Shown: positions 35,494 to 45,607, numbered from the stretch's first letter. The stretch: DNA of 64,000 bases from an uncultured Clostridia bacterium (GCA_948678575.1 CAPPGO010000001.1:62001-126000), one strand, 5' to 3'. The notes: generated by a model from the sequence alone, not told the origin. Made by a program: numbers and translations.

Positions 35494-37415
35494 CTAGTTC
35501 ATACTTTCAGCAACTGTATATGTTCCATTAGATAATTCAATATATCCTGCACCTGAGCCTATTCCATATCCAACATCATATTCTTTTCCATTGTAAGTAT
35601 ATTTTAATGGTGTTGTATTATAAGCATCTTTTACTTTTACATTTTTCATTTCAGTCAACTGATTTGCTATTTTTGTTGCATATGCTTCTGCCGTTAAATT
35701 ATTTTTTCCCCACAATTCTTCAAAAAATGTAATTTTTCTAGTATCCATTACATCCCACCATAAATTATTTTTATATACTGCTCTATGAATTCCATTCTGA
35801 GCAAAAATTTCCAAAGGTTTATAGTAATAACCACTATCAGTTTCTTTTAACGTACATTCATTACCATTATAAGCATTTACAGTTGCTTGACTTGAAACAA
35901 TTATCTCTCCTCCTTGACCAGCCATTCCACCATCTCCACCTGAATCTTTCCACCAATCAGAACCATTCATGCCTCCTTGACCACCAATAGCTCCTGCTAT
36001 TGGTTCAGTATATATTCTATTATCATATTTACTTTCAGAAAAATATGCTCCACCAGAATTTCCTTCTGCATATAATTCTGGAACACTACCATAAGTACCA
36101 TTATGAAATTGTGTTCCATCACTAGTTACCTGACATACACCTGGTGAATATCCCCCACCACCTTGTATATGCATTCCCGCACCAGCTCCTGCACCGCCAC
36201 CACCTATTCCGGCTGCCGGATATCCACCACCTCCTGTTCCAGAACTTCCTGCAATATTTTCATATTTTCCACCAGAACCTCCTGCTCCACCATACGCATT
36301 TACAATCAAACTATTATTTATCGTAATTTTTCCACAATCTTCTCCTCTTTCTCCATCTTCACCTGATTGATTTATATCAAAATCTAAATTACTAGACATA
36401 TGTTGATAATATCTTTGAGTACTTCCACCATTTCCACCGATTTCCACCAATACCAGCTCCTGCACCACCGCCACCTGCTCCACCTGTATTACTTTTTCCC
36501 GCTTGTCCACCATCACCTGCTTTTCCCCCTCTTGCCGTTAAAGTTCCAGTACCATACAAATTAAGTGTAGCTGTCTTTGGCACCCTTATTCCTGCATAAG
36601 CACCACTTCCACCTTCTGCTCCATCACCAGTATTTATTGCTGGAATAACTCCATAACTTGAATCCACATTTACTTTTCCATAAACATATAAATTTAATGT
36701 TGCTCCTTTTTCTAAATTTATAGCACTTCTATTTGACACATCTTTATTATCAATGTCCATATCATGCATTATTTTTATTGTTACTGGATCACCTGCTTGA
36801 ATATTAAAGTCAAATGCATCAGCTGTTAGTTTTTCATCTAATACTATATATGATTTTCCATTTTCAAAAGTAAAACTATCTTCTGTATCTAATGTTTTTT
36901 GAGTTAATATAATATTATCTCCATCTTCTAAAATAGTTCCATCTACTTCATCTGATATCTTGTAATATGTACTACCTTCGCTTTCTCTTATTATTTCATA
37001 GCTTTTATCATCATATTTTATAATTGCATAATCTTCATCAGTAGTTATTGCATAATTTTCTATTTGCCCTACACCTTGCATTTTAGACAAAAATTTATGC
37101 ATTCCTTCTGCTTCACCTAAGAACTCACTAGAATTATAGTCAAGCAATATCATATCTAATGCTTCTCTTCTTTTAGCTTCTTCTGATATAAGTTTAGCAT
37201 TTGTTGCTTTCGCTATTATTCCATCATCACCTACTATTGCATTTATTGAAACACCTGCCAATATTAACATTATAATTATTGTTATTACTAATGCTACTAA
37301 GGTTATTCCGATTGCTTCTTTGCAAATTAATCATTTGTTTTTTTGTATTTTGATTTATGCAAGTTTTTGGTTTTGAAACATTTTGTTTCAAAATGTTCTT
37401 CTTCTGTTTTTTCAT
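35494..37415 (-). pseudogene. Glycine-rich pilin-like secreted protein, two frame breaks
   Basis: Three consecutive frames make one gene. The first (from 37415) reads MKKQKKNILKQNVSKPKTC. The second, entered near 37320, has the prepilin signature IGITLVALVITII followed by MLILAGVSINAIVGDDG. It ends at 36392, and the third, from about 36440, carries GGNGGSTQRYYQHMSSN and a long Gly-rich domain (GAGGSGG, GGGGAGAGAGMHIQGGGG). Frame two breaks in the imperfect repeat GGTGGAAATCGGTGGAAATGG (36434-36454), where one C too many is visible. The type is the Clostridia pilin-like secreted protein with an N-terminal methylation-type helix. Whether it is broken or misassembled is open. Surface role inferred. 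Confidence 0.7.
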
Positions 37416-37484
37416 TGCCTTTGTTCTCCTCCTATTTTATTTTTTGAGGAAAGCAAAAAGTAGCTTCCCTCCGTACACAAAATA

Positions 37485-37507
37485 TAAAAGTGAGTTACTC
37501 ACTTTTA
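37485..37507 (-). terminator. Leader hairpin before the pilin-like gene
   Basis: TAAAAGTGAG, a TTA loop, then CTCACTTTTA, followed on the minus strand by a T-rich stretch. It lies 70 bases before the start codon, so it could attenuate the gene. Confidence 0.5.
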
Positions 37508-37730
37508 TTTTATAATAATGAAGGAAAACCACCTCTAATTATTATTCAGTTTTACATAATGTTTTTCGTTAAAATAATATCTTAACGAAAAAAGTAAAAA
37601 TCTTATAACATTTGATATTCTAGTAGTTCCTTGATTTATCTGTCGTAAAAAGCATAAAAAAATACTTAGAAAAATTTTACTAAAGAAAACTTGACTTCTT
37701 AGAAATTTATATGTATCATAGATTTGTAAA

Positions 37731-37762
37731 AAGTCGTTAAGATATTATCTTAACGACTTTTC
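37731..37762 (-). terminator. Strong hairpin upstream of ylbJ
   Basis: AAGTCGTTAAGATA pairs with TATCTTAACGACTT, 14 bp. On the minus strand it is followed by TTTTTAC. No gene transcribed into it from the right is visible, so its target is unclear; it may insulate ylbJ. Confidence 0.55.
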
Positions 37763-37830
37763 TGTTTTTTAGAATAAATTTAAAATCAACACATACAATT
37801 AAATATATCTAATTTAGAAGGAGATTATAT

Positions 37831-38859
37831 ATGAATTGTATTGTAATATCTGTAAAAAAGAATTTCTTTACCATTTTATTTTTACTTTTTACTGTGAGCT
37901 TAATTATATTTTCTTCTTCTAATTTAGAAGCTGCTAAATCTGGTCTTATACTTTGGTCTACATCTGTTTTACCAAGTCTTTTTCCTTTTTTCATTGCTAC
38001 TGAATTGTTATATCGTACAAACTTTGTACATATCTTAGGTAAATTATTTACAAAATTCATGAGACCTATTTTTAATGTACCTGGTGAAAGCGCAATTTGC
38101 CTAATTTTAGGTACTTTAAGTGGCTATCCTATGGGTGCAAAACTTGCTTGCAATTTAAAAGAAAGCAAAGTTTGTACAAAATACGAAGCTGAAAGGCTTA
38201 TAGCATTTACAAACAATTCTGGTCCATTATTTATTATAGCAACAGTTGGAATTTCAATGTTTTTTAGTAAAGAAATAGGTTTTCTTCTTTTAATAACACA
38301 TTTACTTGCATCGTTAACAGTAGGCTTTTTATTTAGAAATTGGAAAAAAAATAATGATGAAATATCAAGAAATTTTTTCAGTAATTCAAAAAAAGATGAA
38401 ACAATATCATTTTCAAACTTAGGAGAAATTTTAGGCGATAGCATTAAGTCTTCAATAAATCTAATTATGACTATTGGTGGATTTATTGTACTTTTTTCTG
38501 TAATTATATCTATATTTAACAATTTATGTATTTTTGATAAATTATCTAGTTTATTTAATGTTTTCGGAATTCCTAAGGAAATATTAACTCCTATTTTTTC
38601 TGGAATTTTAGAAGTTACTAATGGTTTAAAACTTTCTACTTCACTACAAACAAAAAATTTAAGTTTGAATATAATTATCTCTTCCATCATTTTAGGATTT
38701 GGTGGAATTTCTGTAATGCTTCAAGTATATAGTGTAATTTCAAAACATGGGTTATCCATAAAACCATATATATACGGAAAATGCTTACAAGCTATATTTG
38801 CAGGAATTTATACCTTTATAGCATTGCAAGCATTTCCATTACTAACCTATACTTTATAA
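37831..38859 (+). CDS. ylbJ: Sporulation integral membrane protein YlbJ
   Basis: 342 residues with about eight membrane segments. Seen: SGLILWSTSVLPSLFPFFIA near 45, ICLILGTLSGYPMGAKLACN near 92 and the conserved FTNNSGPLFIIATVG near 127, all of which fit YlbJ, made in the mother cell and needed for spore cortex formation in Bacillus. Two gate-like halves are visible. AAGGAG lies before the ATG. It supports a sporulating host. The neighbours are a pilin-like gene and an aminopeptidase with no clear link. Convergent with the M18 gene, with stop codons one base apart. Confidence 0.88.
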   Translation: MNCIVISVKKNFFTILFLLFTVSLIIFSSSNLEAAKSGLILWSTSVLPSLFPFFIATELLYRTNFVHILGKLFTKFMRPIFNVPGESAICLILGTLSGYPMGAKLACNLKESKVCTKYEAERLIAFTNNSGPLFIIATVGISMFFSKEIGFLLLITHLLASLTVGFLFRNWKKNNDEISRNFFSNSKKDETISFSNLGEILGDSIKSSINLIMTIGGFIVLFSVIISIFNNLCIFDKLSSLFNVFGIPKEILTPIFSGILEVTNGLKLSTSLQTKNLSLNIIISSIILGFGGISVMLQVYSVISKHGLSIKPYIYGKCLQAIFAGIYTFIALQAFPLLTYTL

Positions 38860-38860
38860 T

Positions 38861-40267
38861 TTATGATTGATAAAAAGCTTCATATCCTTTATATGCAGAA
38901 TATACATCATATTTACTTGTTATCTCAAAAGGTGAGTGCATTCCCATAACAGGAACACCTGAGTCAACAACTTCCATTCCTCTATTTGCAAGAGTAAGAG
39001 CAATTGTTCCTCCTCCACCTTTGTCAACTTTGCCAAGTTCACAAGGTTGATATTTTGTACCAACTGAATCGTAAATTTTTCTAATTTCTGCTACAAATTC
39101 AGCTGGTGCTTCTGATGAACCAGATTTTCCTCTTACACCTGAATATTTAACTAGTGTAACTCCTTTACCTAAATAAGCTGTGTTATTTTTTTCAAAAGCT
39201 GATGGATAATTTGGATTATATGCTGCATCAACATCTGCTGAAATCGCTTTTGAATTACTAAATGTTCTTTGTAAAGAACTTGGTGCACTTTCTCCTTTTT
39301 TGTCTAATATTTCCAAAACAAAATCTTCAAAATTCATTGTGTACATTCCTGTAACACCATTAAATCCAACTTCTTCTTTATCTGTTAAAACACATACAGC
39401 TGTCTTTTTTGGATTTTGTATGTTTAAAATTCCTCTTAAAGCCGTATAACAACATACTTTATCATCTTGACCATATCCACCAATCATACTATAATCTAAT
39501 CCTAAACTTTTAGCCTTAAATGCTGGAACAAACTCTATTTCAGAACTTGCAAAATCAGCTTCTGTAATTCCATATTTTTGGTTTAATAAATTAAGTATAT
39601 TTAATTTAACTCTTTCAGATATTGTATCATCTTCATAAGGAATACTTCCTGCTAAAACATTAAGCTCCTCTCCTTGCACTCCATCTTTTAACTTTCTTTC
39701 CATTTGTTCACCAGCTAAATGTGGTAATAAATCTGAAATTGTGAATATTGGATCTTCTTCTTTTTCTCCGATTGAAATTTCTATTTTTTCTCCATCTTCT
39801 TTAACAATTATACCATGCATGCTAAGTGGGATATTAGTCCATTGATATTTTTTTATTCCACCATAATAATGAGTTTTAAACATTGCAAGTTCAGTATCTT
39901 CATATACTGGATTTTGTTTTAAATCTATTCTTGGTGAATCACAATGTGCAGCTACCACTCTTAATCCTTTGCAAAGCACTTCTTCTCCAATTACAGCTAC
40001 ATATAAACTTCTTCCATGATTAGAATAAAATACTCTATCTCCTGCTTTCAATTCTTCCTTTTCTTCTATATCTACAAATCCATTTTTTCTCAAAATTTCT
40101 TTTGAATTTTGTACAATTTCTTTTTCAGTTTTAGATGAATTTAGATAATACATATATTCATCTGCAAATTTAAAAATTTCTTCTAGTTGTTCATTGCTTA
40201 ATTTTTCCCAACCATTTTTATTTTTATGAAATAATTTTTCTTTTAAAGCTTTTCCTTCGTTTGACAT
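38861..40267 (-). CDS. M18-family aminopeptidase
   Basis: 468 residues. A zinc (or cobalt) aminopeptidase that removes N-terminal residues from peptides in the cytoplasm. Metal ligands are readable: AAHCDSPRID near 101 (His and Asp), CVLTDKEEVGFNG near 295 (catalytic Glu pair), SADVDAAYNPNYP near 345 and GMHSPFE near the C-terminus. This is the set found in M18 enzymes such as aminopeptidase I. GGAGG lies before the ATG. Confidence 0.92.
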   Translation of the reverse strand: MSNEGKALKEKLFHKNKNGWEKLSNEQLEEIFKFADEYMYYLNSSKTEKEIVQNSKEILRKNGFVDIEEKEELKAGDRVFYSNHGRSLYVAVIGEEVLCKGLRVVAAHCDSPRIDLKQNPVYEDTELAMFKTHYYGGIKKYQWTNIPLSMHGIIVKEDGEKIEISIGEKEEDPIFTISDLLPHLAGEQMERKLKDGVQGEELNVLAGSIPYEDDTISERVKLNILNLLNQKYGITEADFASSEIEFVPAFKAKSLGLDYSMIGGYGQDDKVCCYTALRGILNIQNPKKTAVCVLTDKEEVGFNGVTGMYTMNFEDFVLEILDKKGESAPSSLQRTFSNSKAISADVDAAYNPNYPSAFEKNNTAYLGKGVTLVKYSGVRGKSGSSEAPAEFVAEIRKIYDSVGTKYQPCELGKVDKGGGGTIALTLANRGMEVVDSGVPVMGMHSPFEITSKYDVYSAYKGYEAFYQS

Positions 40268-40301
40268 TAATCTTCTATCCTCCTTTGTTTATTAAAAAAA
40301 T

Positions 40302-41603
40302 CTATAATATATCTAGTATAATTGCTGGCTTCTTGACTTTTTTATCTATAATAGTATATGCATTTTTAACTTTTAATATAGCATCTTCTGCTTTTTCTGG
40401 ACTATTTGCATGAACATATGCAATAATCTCGTTATTTTCTACTTTATCACCTGTTTTTTTACAAACTATTATACCAACTCTTGGATCAATTTCATCTTCT
40501 TTTTTCTGTCTTCCTGCACCTAAACCTACACTTGCTCTACCAATAACCTCAGCACTCAACTCTGAAACATATCCAGCTCTTGAACTCATTACTGGTACTA
40601 TATATGGAGCTTTTTCAAATTTTTCTAAGTTTTCAATATATGAAACATCACCACCTTGTCTTTCAACAAGTTGTACAAATTTTTCATAAGCTTTACCACC
40701 TTTTATTGCTTCTATTACTCTCTTTTCGTTTTCTTCTAAATTATCTCCTAAACCTGCCATTTTAAGCATATTTGAACCAAAAGTTAAAATAATTTCTTTT
40801 ACATCTTCTGTCATATCGCCTTTTAATGCTTTAACAGCTTCAACAACTTCCAATGCATTTCCTACACTATATCCAACTGGTTCATCCATATTAGTTAAGA
40901 TACACATAACATTTTTATTTGCATTTAAGCCTATATATTTCATTAATTTTGAAAGTACTTTTGCATCATTTTTAGTTTCCATAAATGCACCTTTTCCACA
41001 AGTAACATCTAAAATAATATTTTTACTACCCGCTGCAATTTTCTTACTCATTATACTAGATGCAATAAGTGGAATACTATTTGTACATGCTATACTATCA
41101 CGAAGTGCATAAATTTTCTTATCAGCTGGTGCTAAATTCATGCTTTGTCCAATTAAAGAAATTCCTATCTCTTTAATATTTTTCTTAAATTCCTCAACAT
41201 CTAAGTCTGTTTTATAACCTGGTATAGATTGCAATTTATCAATTGTTCCACCTGTAATCCCCAAACTTCTTCCAGACATTTTTGCAATTGGAATTCCCAA
41301 AGATGCCATTATTGGCATTAAAATTAATGTAATTTTATCTCCAATTCCACCTGTACTATGTTTATCTACTGTATTTGGTGCAATTTCTGACAAATCTAAA
41401 ATTTCTCCTGAGTTTGCCATAGCAATAGTTAAATTGCTAATTTCATTTACTGTCATACCATTTATGCAAATTGCCATAATAAGTGCTGCTGCTTGATAAT
41501 CTGGAATATCATCATTAGTATAAGCATTTACAAAAATTTCTATCTCTGTTTTGGTAAGTTCCCTACCAGCTTTTTTATTTTCAATAATATCTATTATACT
41601 CAT
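40302..41603 (-). CDS. Pyrimidine-nucleoside phosphorylase (second copy of a tandem pair)
   Basis: 433 residues. It splits pyrimidine nucleosides with phosphate into base and ribose-1-phosphate, for salvage. Motifs: VDKHSTGGIGDKITLIL (phosphate and sugar), AKMSGRSLGITGGTIDKLQSIPG near 108-130, and GAGRQKKEDEIDP near 370. It shares the whole layout with the upstream copy at 41613-42914 and follows it by nine bases. The SGRSLG stretch has Ser where most thymidine phosphorylases have Gly, so specificity may differ. Confidence 0.9.
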   Translation of the reverse strand: MSIIDIIENKKAGRELTKTEIEIFVNAYTNDDIPDYQAAALIMAICINGMTVNEISNLTIAMANSGEILDLSEIAPNTVDKHSTGGIGDKITLILMPIMASLGIPIAKMSGRSLGITGGTIDKLQSIPGYKTDLDVEEFKKNIKEIGISLIGQSMNLAPADKKIYALRDSIACTNSIPLIASSIMSKKIAAGSKNIILDVTCGKGAFMETKNDAKVLSKLMKYIGLNANKNVMCILTNMDEPVGYSVGNALEVVEAVKALKGDMTEDVKEIILTFGSNMLKMAGLGDNLEENEKRVIEAIKGGKAYEKFVQLVERQGGDVSYIENLEKFEKAPYIVPVMSSRAGYVSELSAEVIGRASVGLGAGRQKKEDEIDPRVGIIVCKKTGDKVENNEIIAYVHANSPEKAEDAILKVKNAYTIIDKKVKKPAIILDIL

Positions 41604-41612
41604 TATAATCTC

Positions 41613-42914
41613 CTAAATAATTTCTAATACTTTTGATTTTACAATCACTTTTTTGGTTGTAAGTTTAAAAGCATCTTTTAAATTCTGAGTAGCACCCATT
41701 ACTTTTGAATCATCATCTGTATGTATATATGCTAAAATATCACCACTTTGAACTTCATCACCTATTTTCTTTTTAAGTTCAATACCAGCAGTTCTATTTA
41801 TTTCACTATTTGCATTCATTCTTCCAGCACCTAAATACCTTGCAATACTTCCTACAATATCAGCATCTATTCTTTCTACAAATCCACTATCAGTAGAATA
41901 TACAGGTATTATATGTTTTGCTACTGGAAACTTTTCCACATTATCTATATATTCCATACTTCCATATTGTGTTGCAACCATTTCTTTAAACTTCTCATAA
42001 GCTCTTCCACTTTTTATTGCTTCAATAATTGTCTTTTCATTTTGCATCTTATCTTTTACATTTGTAGATAGTTCTAATATAACTCTACCAAGAGCAACAA
42101 CAACATCTCCAATATCTTGTGACATTTTACCTTGTAAACATTCCAAAGTTTCTTTTATCTCCAAAATATGACCAACTGAATATCCAAGTGGTTCATCCAT
42201 TGAAGTAATAACTGAACCAACATCTTTTCCAAGCAATATGCCTAATCTTTTTAATAATTTAGCAAGACGCCTTGCCTCTTCCCTTGTTTTTATATATGTT
42301 CCATTTCCACAAGTAATATCAAACACTATTTTATTACTTCCAGAAGCAACTTTCAAACTCATTAAACTAGCTGCAATAATAGGAAGACTGTCTCCACAAC
42401 CAATTTCATTTCTTAATTTATAAATTTTGCTTTCTGCTGGTGCTAAATTTAAACTTTGATGTATAATACTTACTCCAACTTTTTCTACATTTTCTTTGAA
42501 TTCATTTAAAGATATTTCTGAATCATAACCTGGTATTGACTCTAATTTATCAATAGTTCCACCAGAAATTCCAAATCCACGACTTGAAATTTTTGCAACT
42601 GGAAGTCCCAATGATGCAATTATTGGCATTAGTATAAGTGTTACTTTATCCCCTACACCACCTGTACTATGCTTATCTACGATATTATTTGAAATTTGAC
42701 TTAAATCTATTGTATCACCAGAATTTGCCATTTCAACAGTAAAATCTACAATTTCTCTTTCTGTTAAACCGTTTACATATATATAACTTAAAAGAGCTGC
42801 TGCTTGTGCATCTGAAATTTCACCTTTTGTATATTTTCCAATAAAAATTTTAATCTCATCTTTTGTAAGCTCTTTTTTTGCACGTTTTCTAGCTATTATA
42901 CTTTTAATATCCAT
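41613..42914 (-). CDS. Pyrimidine-nucleoside phosphorylase (first copy)
   Basis: 433 residues, same length as the copy downstream. Motifs: VDKHSTGGVGDKVTLIL, AKISSRGFGISGGTIDKLESIPG near 108-130, and GAGRMNANSEINR near 370. Pyrimidine-nucleoside phosphorylase acts on uridine and thymidine. The two copies differ at about half the residues by eye, so they are old paralogues and not a recent duplication. GGAG precedes the ATG. Confidence 0.9.
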   Translation of the reverse strand: MDIKSIIARKRAKKELTKDEIKIFIGKYTKGEISDAQAAALLSYIYVNGLTEREIVDFTVEMANSGDTIDLSQISNNIVDKHSTGGVGDKVTLILMPIIASLGLPVAKISSRGFGISGGTIDKLESIPGYDSEISLNEFKENVEKVGVSIIHQSLNLAPAESKIYKLRNEIGCGDSLPIIAASLMSLKVASGSNKIVFDITCGNGTYIKTREEARRLAKLLKRLGILLGKDVGSVITSMDEPLGYSVGHILEIKETLECLQGKMSQDIGDVVVALGRVILELSTNVKDKMQNEKTIIEAIKSGRAYEKFKEMVATQYGSMEYIDNVEKFPVAKHIIPVYSTDSGFVERIDADIVGSIARYLGAGRMNANSEINRTAGIELKKKIGDEVQSGDILAYIHTDDDSKVMGATQNLKDAFKLTTKKVIVKSKVLEII

Positions 42915-42975
42915 ATATATCTCCTTCTTTTGTAAAAAAAATCATCAGTAATTATTTTACTAATACTCTCATAAT

Positions 42976-43602
42976 CTATATAAAATTTTTTATAAAACTT
43001 TTTCGATGTAACATACAAGGTCCATTTTCTTTTATTGCAGAAATATGTGCTGCTGTACCATATCCCTTATGTTTTGCAAATCCATAAGCAGGATATATTT
43101 CATCCCATTGCATCATTATTCTATCCCTTGTGACCTTAGCAATAATAGAAGCAGCAGCTATTGAATAATGTTTTGCATCTCCTTTTATTACTGACTTATA
43201 TGCTATACCATTTGTGTCAATATTATTCAAAGCATCAACTAAAATTAAATCTGGTTTTACTTTCATTTGTTCAATTGCCAATTTAACGCCTAGTTTAGTT
43301 GCATTTAATATATTTATTTCATCAATTGTTTTTTGATCTACAATACCAACTCCATAACTAATTGCCTCTGCAATAATTTGCTCATATATTTTTTCTCTTT
43401 TTTTCTCTGAAACCTTTTTAGAATCATTTACACCTTCTATAAAAGAATCTTTTGGAAGAATAACTGCTCCAACAACTACCGGACCTGCAAGTGGTCCTCT
43501 TCCTGCTTCATCTATTCCACATATATAACTAATTTTATCACTATATAAAGATAATTCTTCTTGTTTTAATAAGTTAAGTCTTTCTATTTCTTTTTCTTTC
43601 AC
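42976..43602 (-). CDS. rnhB: Ribonuclease HII
   Basis: 208 residues. It nicks RNA of RNA/DNA hybrids, removing ribonucleotides from DNA. ICGIDEAGRGPLAGPVVVGAV carries the catalytic Asp and Glu (~29, 30), DLILVDALNNID holds a further Asp, and AAASIIAKVTRDRIM is the helix with the last. The start is GTG (43602), eight bases after TAGGAGA. It lies 12 bp after a pilin-like gene on the same transcript. Confidence 0.95.
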   Translation of the reverse strand: MKEKEIERLNLLKQEELSLYSDKISYICGIDEAGRGPLAGPVVVGAVILPKDSFIEGVNDSKKVSEKKREKIYEQIIAEAISYGVGIVDQKTIDEINILNATKLGVKLAIEQMKVKPDLILVDALNNIDTNGIAYKSVIKGDAKHYSIAAASIIAKVTRDRIMMQWDEIYPAYGFAKHKGYGTAAHISAIKENGPCMLHRKSFIKNFI

Positions 43603-43614
43603 AATTTATGTCTC

Positions 43615-44058
43615 CTATTTTATAAGATCTGTCAAAGTATATTTAACTACTCCATCATTATCTTTTACACCTTTGGTATAAATAACTTCTCCTGTTTTAT
43701 AATTAACTATAAATTCTCCACCATTAGATAACATATTGCTGTCAAACCCTAAATTTACAAGTGTAGTTTCATCCCATGCGAACCATTTATCACCTGCATT
43801 AACTGCAATTCCATAACTATTCAAATCTGAAATAGGCTTTCCAACATAATTACTTGTATCTATATTATTAAACTCATATTCTTCATTTAAAGCTTCTGCC
43901 TTGCTTTGAACTAAATACATATTAGTTACTACTGTTTTAGCTTTTGTACTTGTTATAATAAGATTTGATGATGTTATAACAGTTCCAGCCAAAATTATAA
44001 TAACAATAATAGTTATTACTAATATTGTTAAAGTAACACCTTTATTATTTTTTAACAT
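43615..44058 (-). CDS. Pilin-like secreted protein (intact)
   Basis: 147 residues. The N-terminus reads NNKGVTLTILVITIIVIIILAGT, a prepilin-type signal: a cut site after Gly, then a long hydrophobic helix. The mature part has strands and ends in KYTLTDLIK. Intact, unlike the two others at 35494 and 46407. No assembly genes (ATPase, prepilin peptidase) are in the window, so it may use machinery elsewhere or act as a pseudopilin. GAGG lies before the ATG. It is in one transcript with rnhB. Confidence 0.78.
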   Translation of the reverse strand: MLKNNKGVTLTILVITIIVIIILAGTVITSSNLIITSTKAKTVVTNMYLVQSKAEALNEEYEFNNIDTSNYVGKPISDLNSYGIAVNAGDKWFAWDETTLVNLGFDSNMLSNGGEFIVNYKTGEVIYTKGVKDNDGVVKYTLTDLIK

Positions 44059-44149
44059 ATTTTTTCCTCATTTAAGTTTATTTTAATTATTTATATGTAT
44101 TATATCTATATAAGATATTTTTTTCAATAAAAAATACAAAAATTTTATC

Positions 44150-44178
44150 TTGAATACACATAATTTTAGAGTTATGAT
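44150..44178 (+). promoter_or_regulatory. Promoter of htrA
   Basis: TTGAAT (44150-44155), 17 bp, TATGAT (44173-44178), 33 bp before the start. Confidence 0.55.
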
Positions 44179-44211
44179 GTATTTGATATAATTAAGATTT
44201 AGGAGGTTTTT

Positions 44212-45549
44212 ATGAATAACGAAAACGAATTTAATTATAGTGTAGATAATCAATTTAAACAATCTATACCACCTAAAAAATCAGGTTTTGGAAAAACAGT
44301 ATTTGTACCTTTTGTATCTGGGCTTGTTGGTGCTAGTTTAGTAGTAGGAGTTTGTTTTGGTGTTCCAAATGTAAAATCAGCTTTAATTGGAGATATAAAA
44401 CCAACAACAAATAATTATTCTACAACTCAAAAAACTAATGTACCTTCAAATAATGATAATATTAAAAACATTTCAAATTATTCTAGTACTGCAATAGAAG
44501 TAGCAAGTTCTGTATTACCTAGTATTGTTGGTATTGAAGTAACATATAATGTTAGCTCTTTTTGGGGAAACAGTCAAGCAGAAGCTACTGGTTCAGGTGT
44601 AATTATTAGTGAAGATGGATACATTATTACTAATAATCATGTTGTTTCAACTGAAAACTCATCTTCTTCATATTATGCAATAACAGAAGCAACTGGTTTA
44701 AAAGTTAAACTTTATGGTGATGACACTGAATATGATGCTAAAATAATCGGAACTGACGCTTATACAGATTTAGCTGTTATAAAAATTGAAAAAACTGGTC
44801 TTACTCCTGCTGTTTTAGGAAATTCTGACGAACTACAAGTTGGAGAATTTGCAATGGCATTAGGAAATCCTCTTGGTATGGACTTTTCTGTTACAGCTGG
44901 AATTATAAGTGCTGTTAATCGTGAAGTATCGGCTAGTGATGGAACGACATATCTAGCAATACAAACTGATGCTGCTATCAATTCTGGTAACAGTGGTGGT
45001 GCTTTGGTTAATAGCAATGGTGAAGTTATAGGAATAAACAATTTAAAACTATCTGGAACTGGTATTGAAGGAATTGGTTTTGCTATTCCAATTAATTCTA
45101 CAACAGATGTAGTTTCTCAACTTATAGAATTTAGCACTGTAAAAAGACCATACATCGGTATTTCTGGTCAAGCAATTGATTCTAATATAACAGAAATATA
45201 TGGACTACCTGCTGGTATCTCTGTACAAAGTGTTGAAGAAAATTCGCCTGCACAAGCAGCTGGTATTGAAAAAGGTGATATTATTATAAAAATTGAAGGC
45301 AAAGATGTTAAAACAGTTGCTGAATTAAATAGAATTAAATATACTTACAAAATTGGAGAAACTGTTACTTTAACAGTTTTAAGAAATGGTCAAGAAAAAG
45401 AATTTAAAGTTACTCTTGGAGAACAACCTATTGCAGAAAAACAAGAACAAAACAATGATAATACTTCTTCATCACAAACACAAGAAAATAATCAACAATC
45501 ACCAAATCAAAGAAGTGGATCTTCTAGTATTTGGGATTTGTTTAGATAA
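44212..45549 (+). CDS. htrA: HtrA/DegP-like serine protease
   Basis: 445 residues. An N-terminal cytoplasmic part, one membrane segment at about 33-55 (FVPFVSGLVGASLVVGVCFG) and a trypsin-like domain outside. The catalytic triad is visible: His in IITNNHVV (~143), Asp in YTDLAVIKI (~186) and Ser in NSGNSGGALVN (~261). A PDZ domain follows at about 310-405 (LPAGISVQSVEENSPAQAAG, the substrate-recognition loop). The C-terminal tail is rich in Gln, Asn and Ser. It degrades damaged or misfolded proteins at the membrane. AGGAGG lies before the ATG; transcribed alone. Confidence 0.93.
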   Translation: MNNENEFNYSVDNQFKQSIPPKKSGFGKTVFVPFVSGLVGASLVVGVCFGVPNVKSALIGDIKPTTNNYSTTQKTNVPSNNDNIKNISNYSSTAIEVASSVLPSIVGIEVTYNVSSFWGNSQAEATGSGVIISEDGYIITNNHVVSTENSSSSYYAITEATGLKVKLYGDDTEYDAKIIGTDAYTDLAVIKIEKTGLTPAVLGNSDELQVGEFAMALGNPLGMDFSVTAGIISAVNREVSASDGTTYLAIQTDAAINSGNSGGALVNSNGEVIGINNLKLSGTGIEGIGFAIPINSTTDVVSQLIEFSTVKRPYIGISGQAIDSNITEIYGLPAGISVQSVEENSPAQAAGIEKGDIIIKIEGKDVKTVAELNRIKYTYKIGETVTLTVLRNGQEKEFKVTLGEQPIAEKQEQNNDNTSSSQTQENNQQSPNQRSGSSSIWDLFR

Positions 45550-45561
45550 ATCCTTAAACAT

Positions 45562-45595
45562 AAAAATGAGTACTATTTTCAGTACTCGTTTTTTT
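45562..45595 (+). terminator. Terminator of htrA
   Basis: AAAAATGAGTACT pairs with AGTACTCGTTTTT and is followed by further T residues, 13 bp past the stop. Confidence 0.85.
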
Positions 45596-45607
45596 ATTAT
45601 AAAATTA

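Larger units (their letters stand above)
37416..37830. other. Intergenic region with three hairpins
   Basis: This 415-bp gap has no credible gene. It holds a hairpin leader (37485-37507), a purine-rich ribosome site just before 37415 and two related palindromes. CGTTAA...TTAACG at 37562-37592 resembles the longer terminator stem CGTTAAGATA...TATCTTAACG at 37731-37759. The repeated CGTTAAGATA sequence suggests a shared element. Confidence 0.5.

Noticed and set aside
36144..36366. Plus-strand frames rich in His, Leu or Thr
   Set aside because: They are the complement of glycine codons in the pilin-like gene.
37416..37560. Cyclic-di-GMP riboswitch before the pilin-like gene
   Set aside because: The pilin context suggested it, but the conserved GEMM core sequences are absent.
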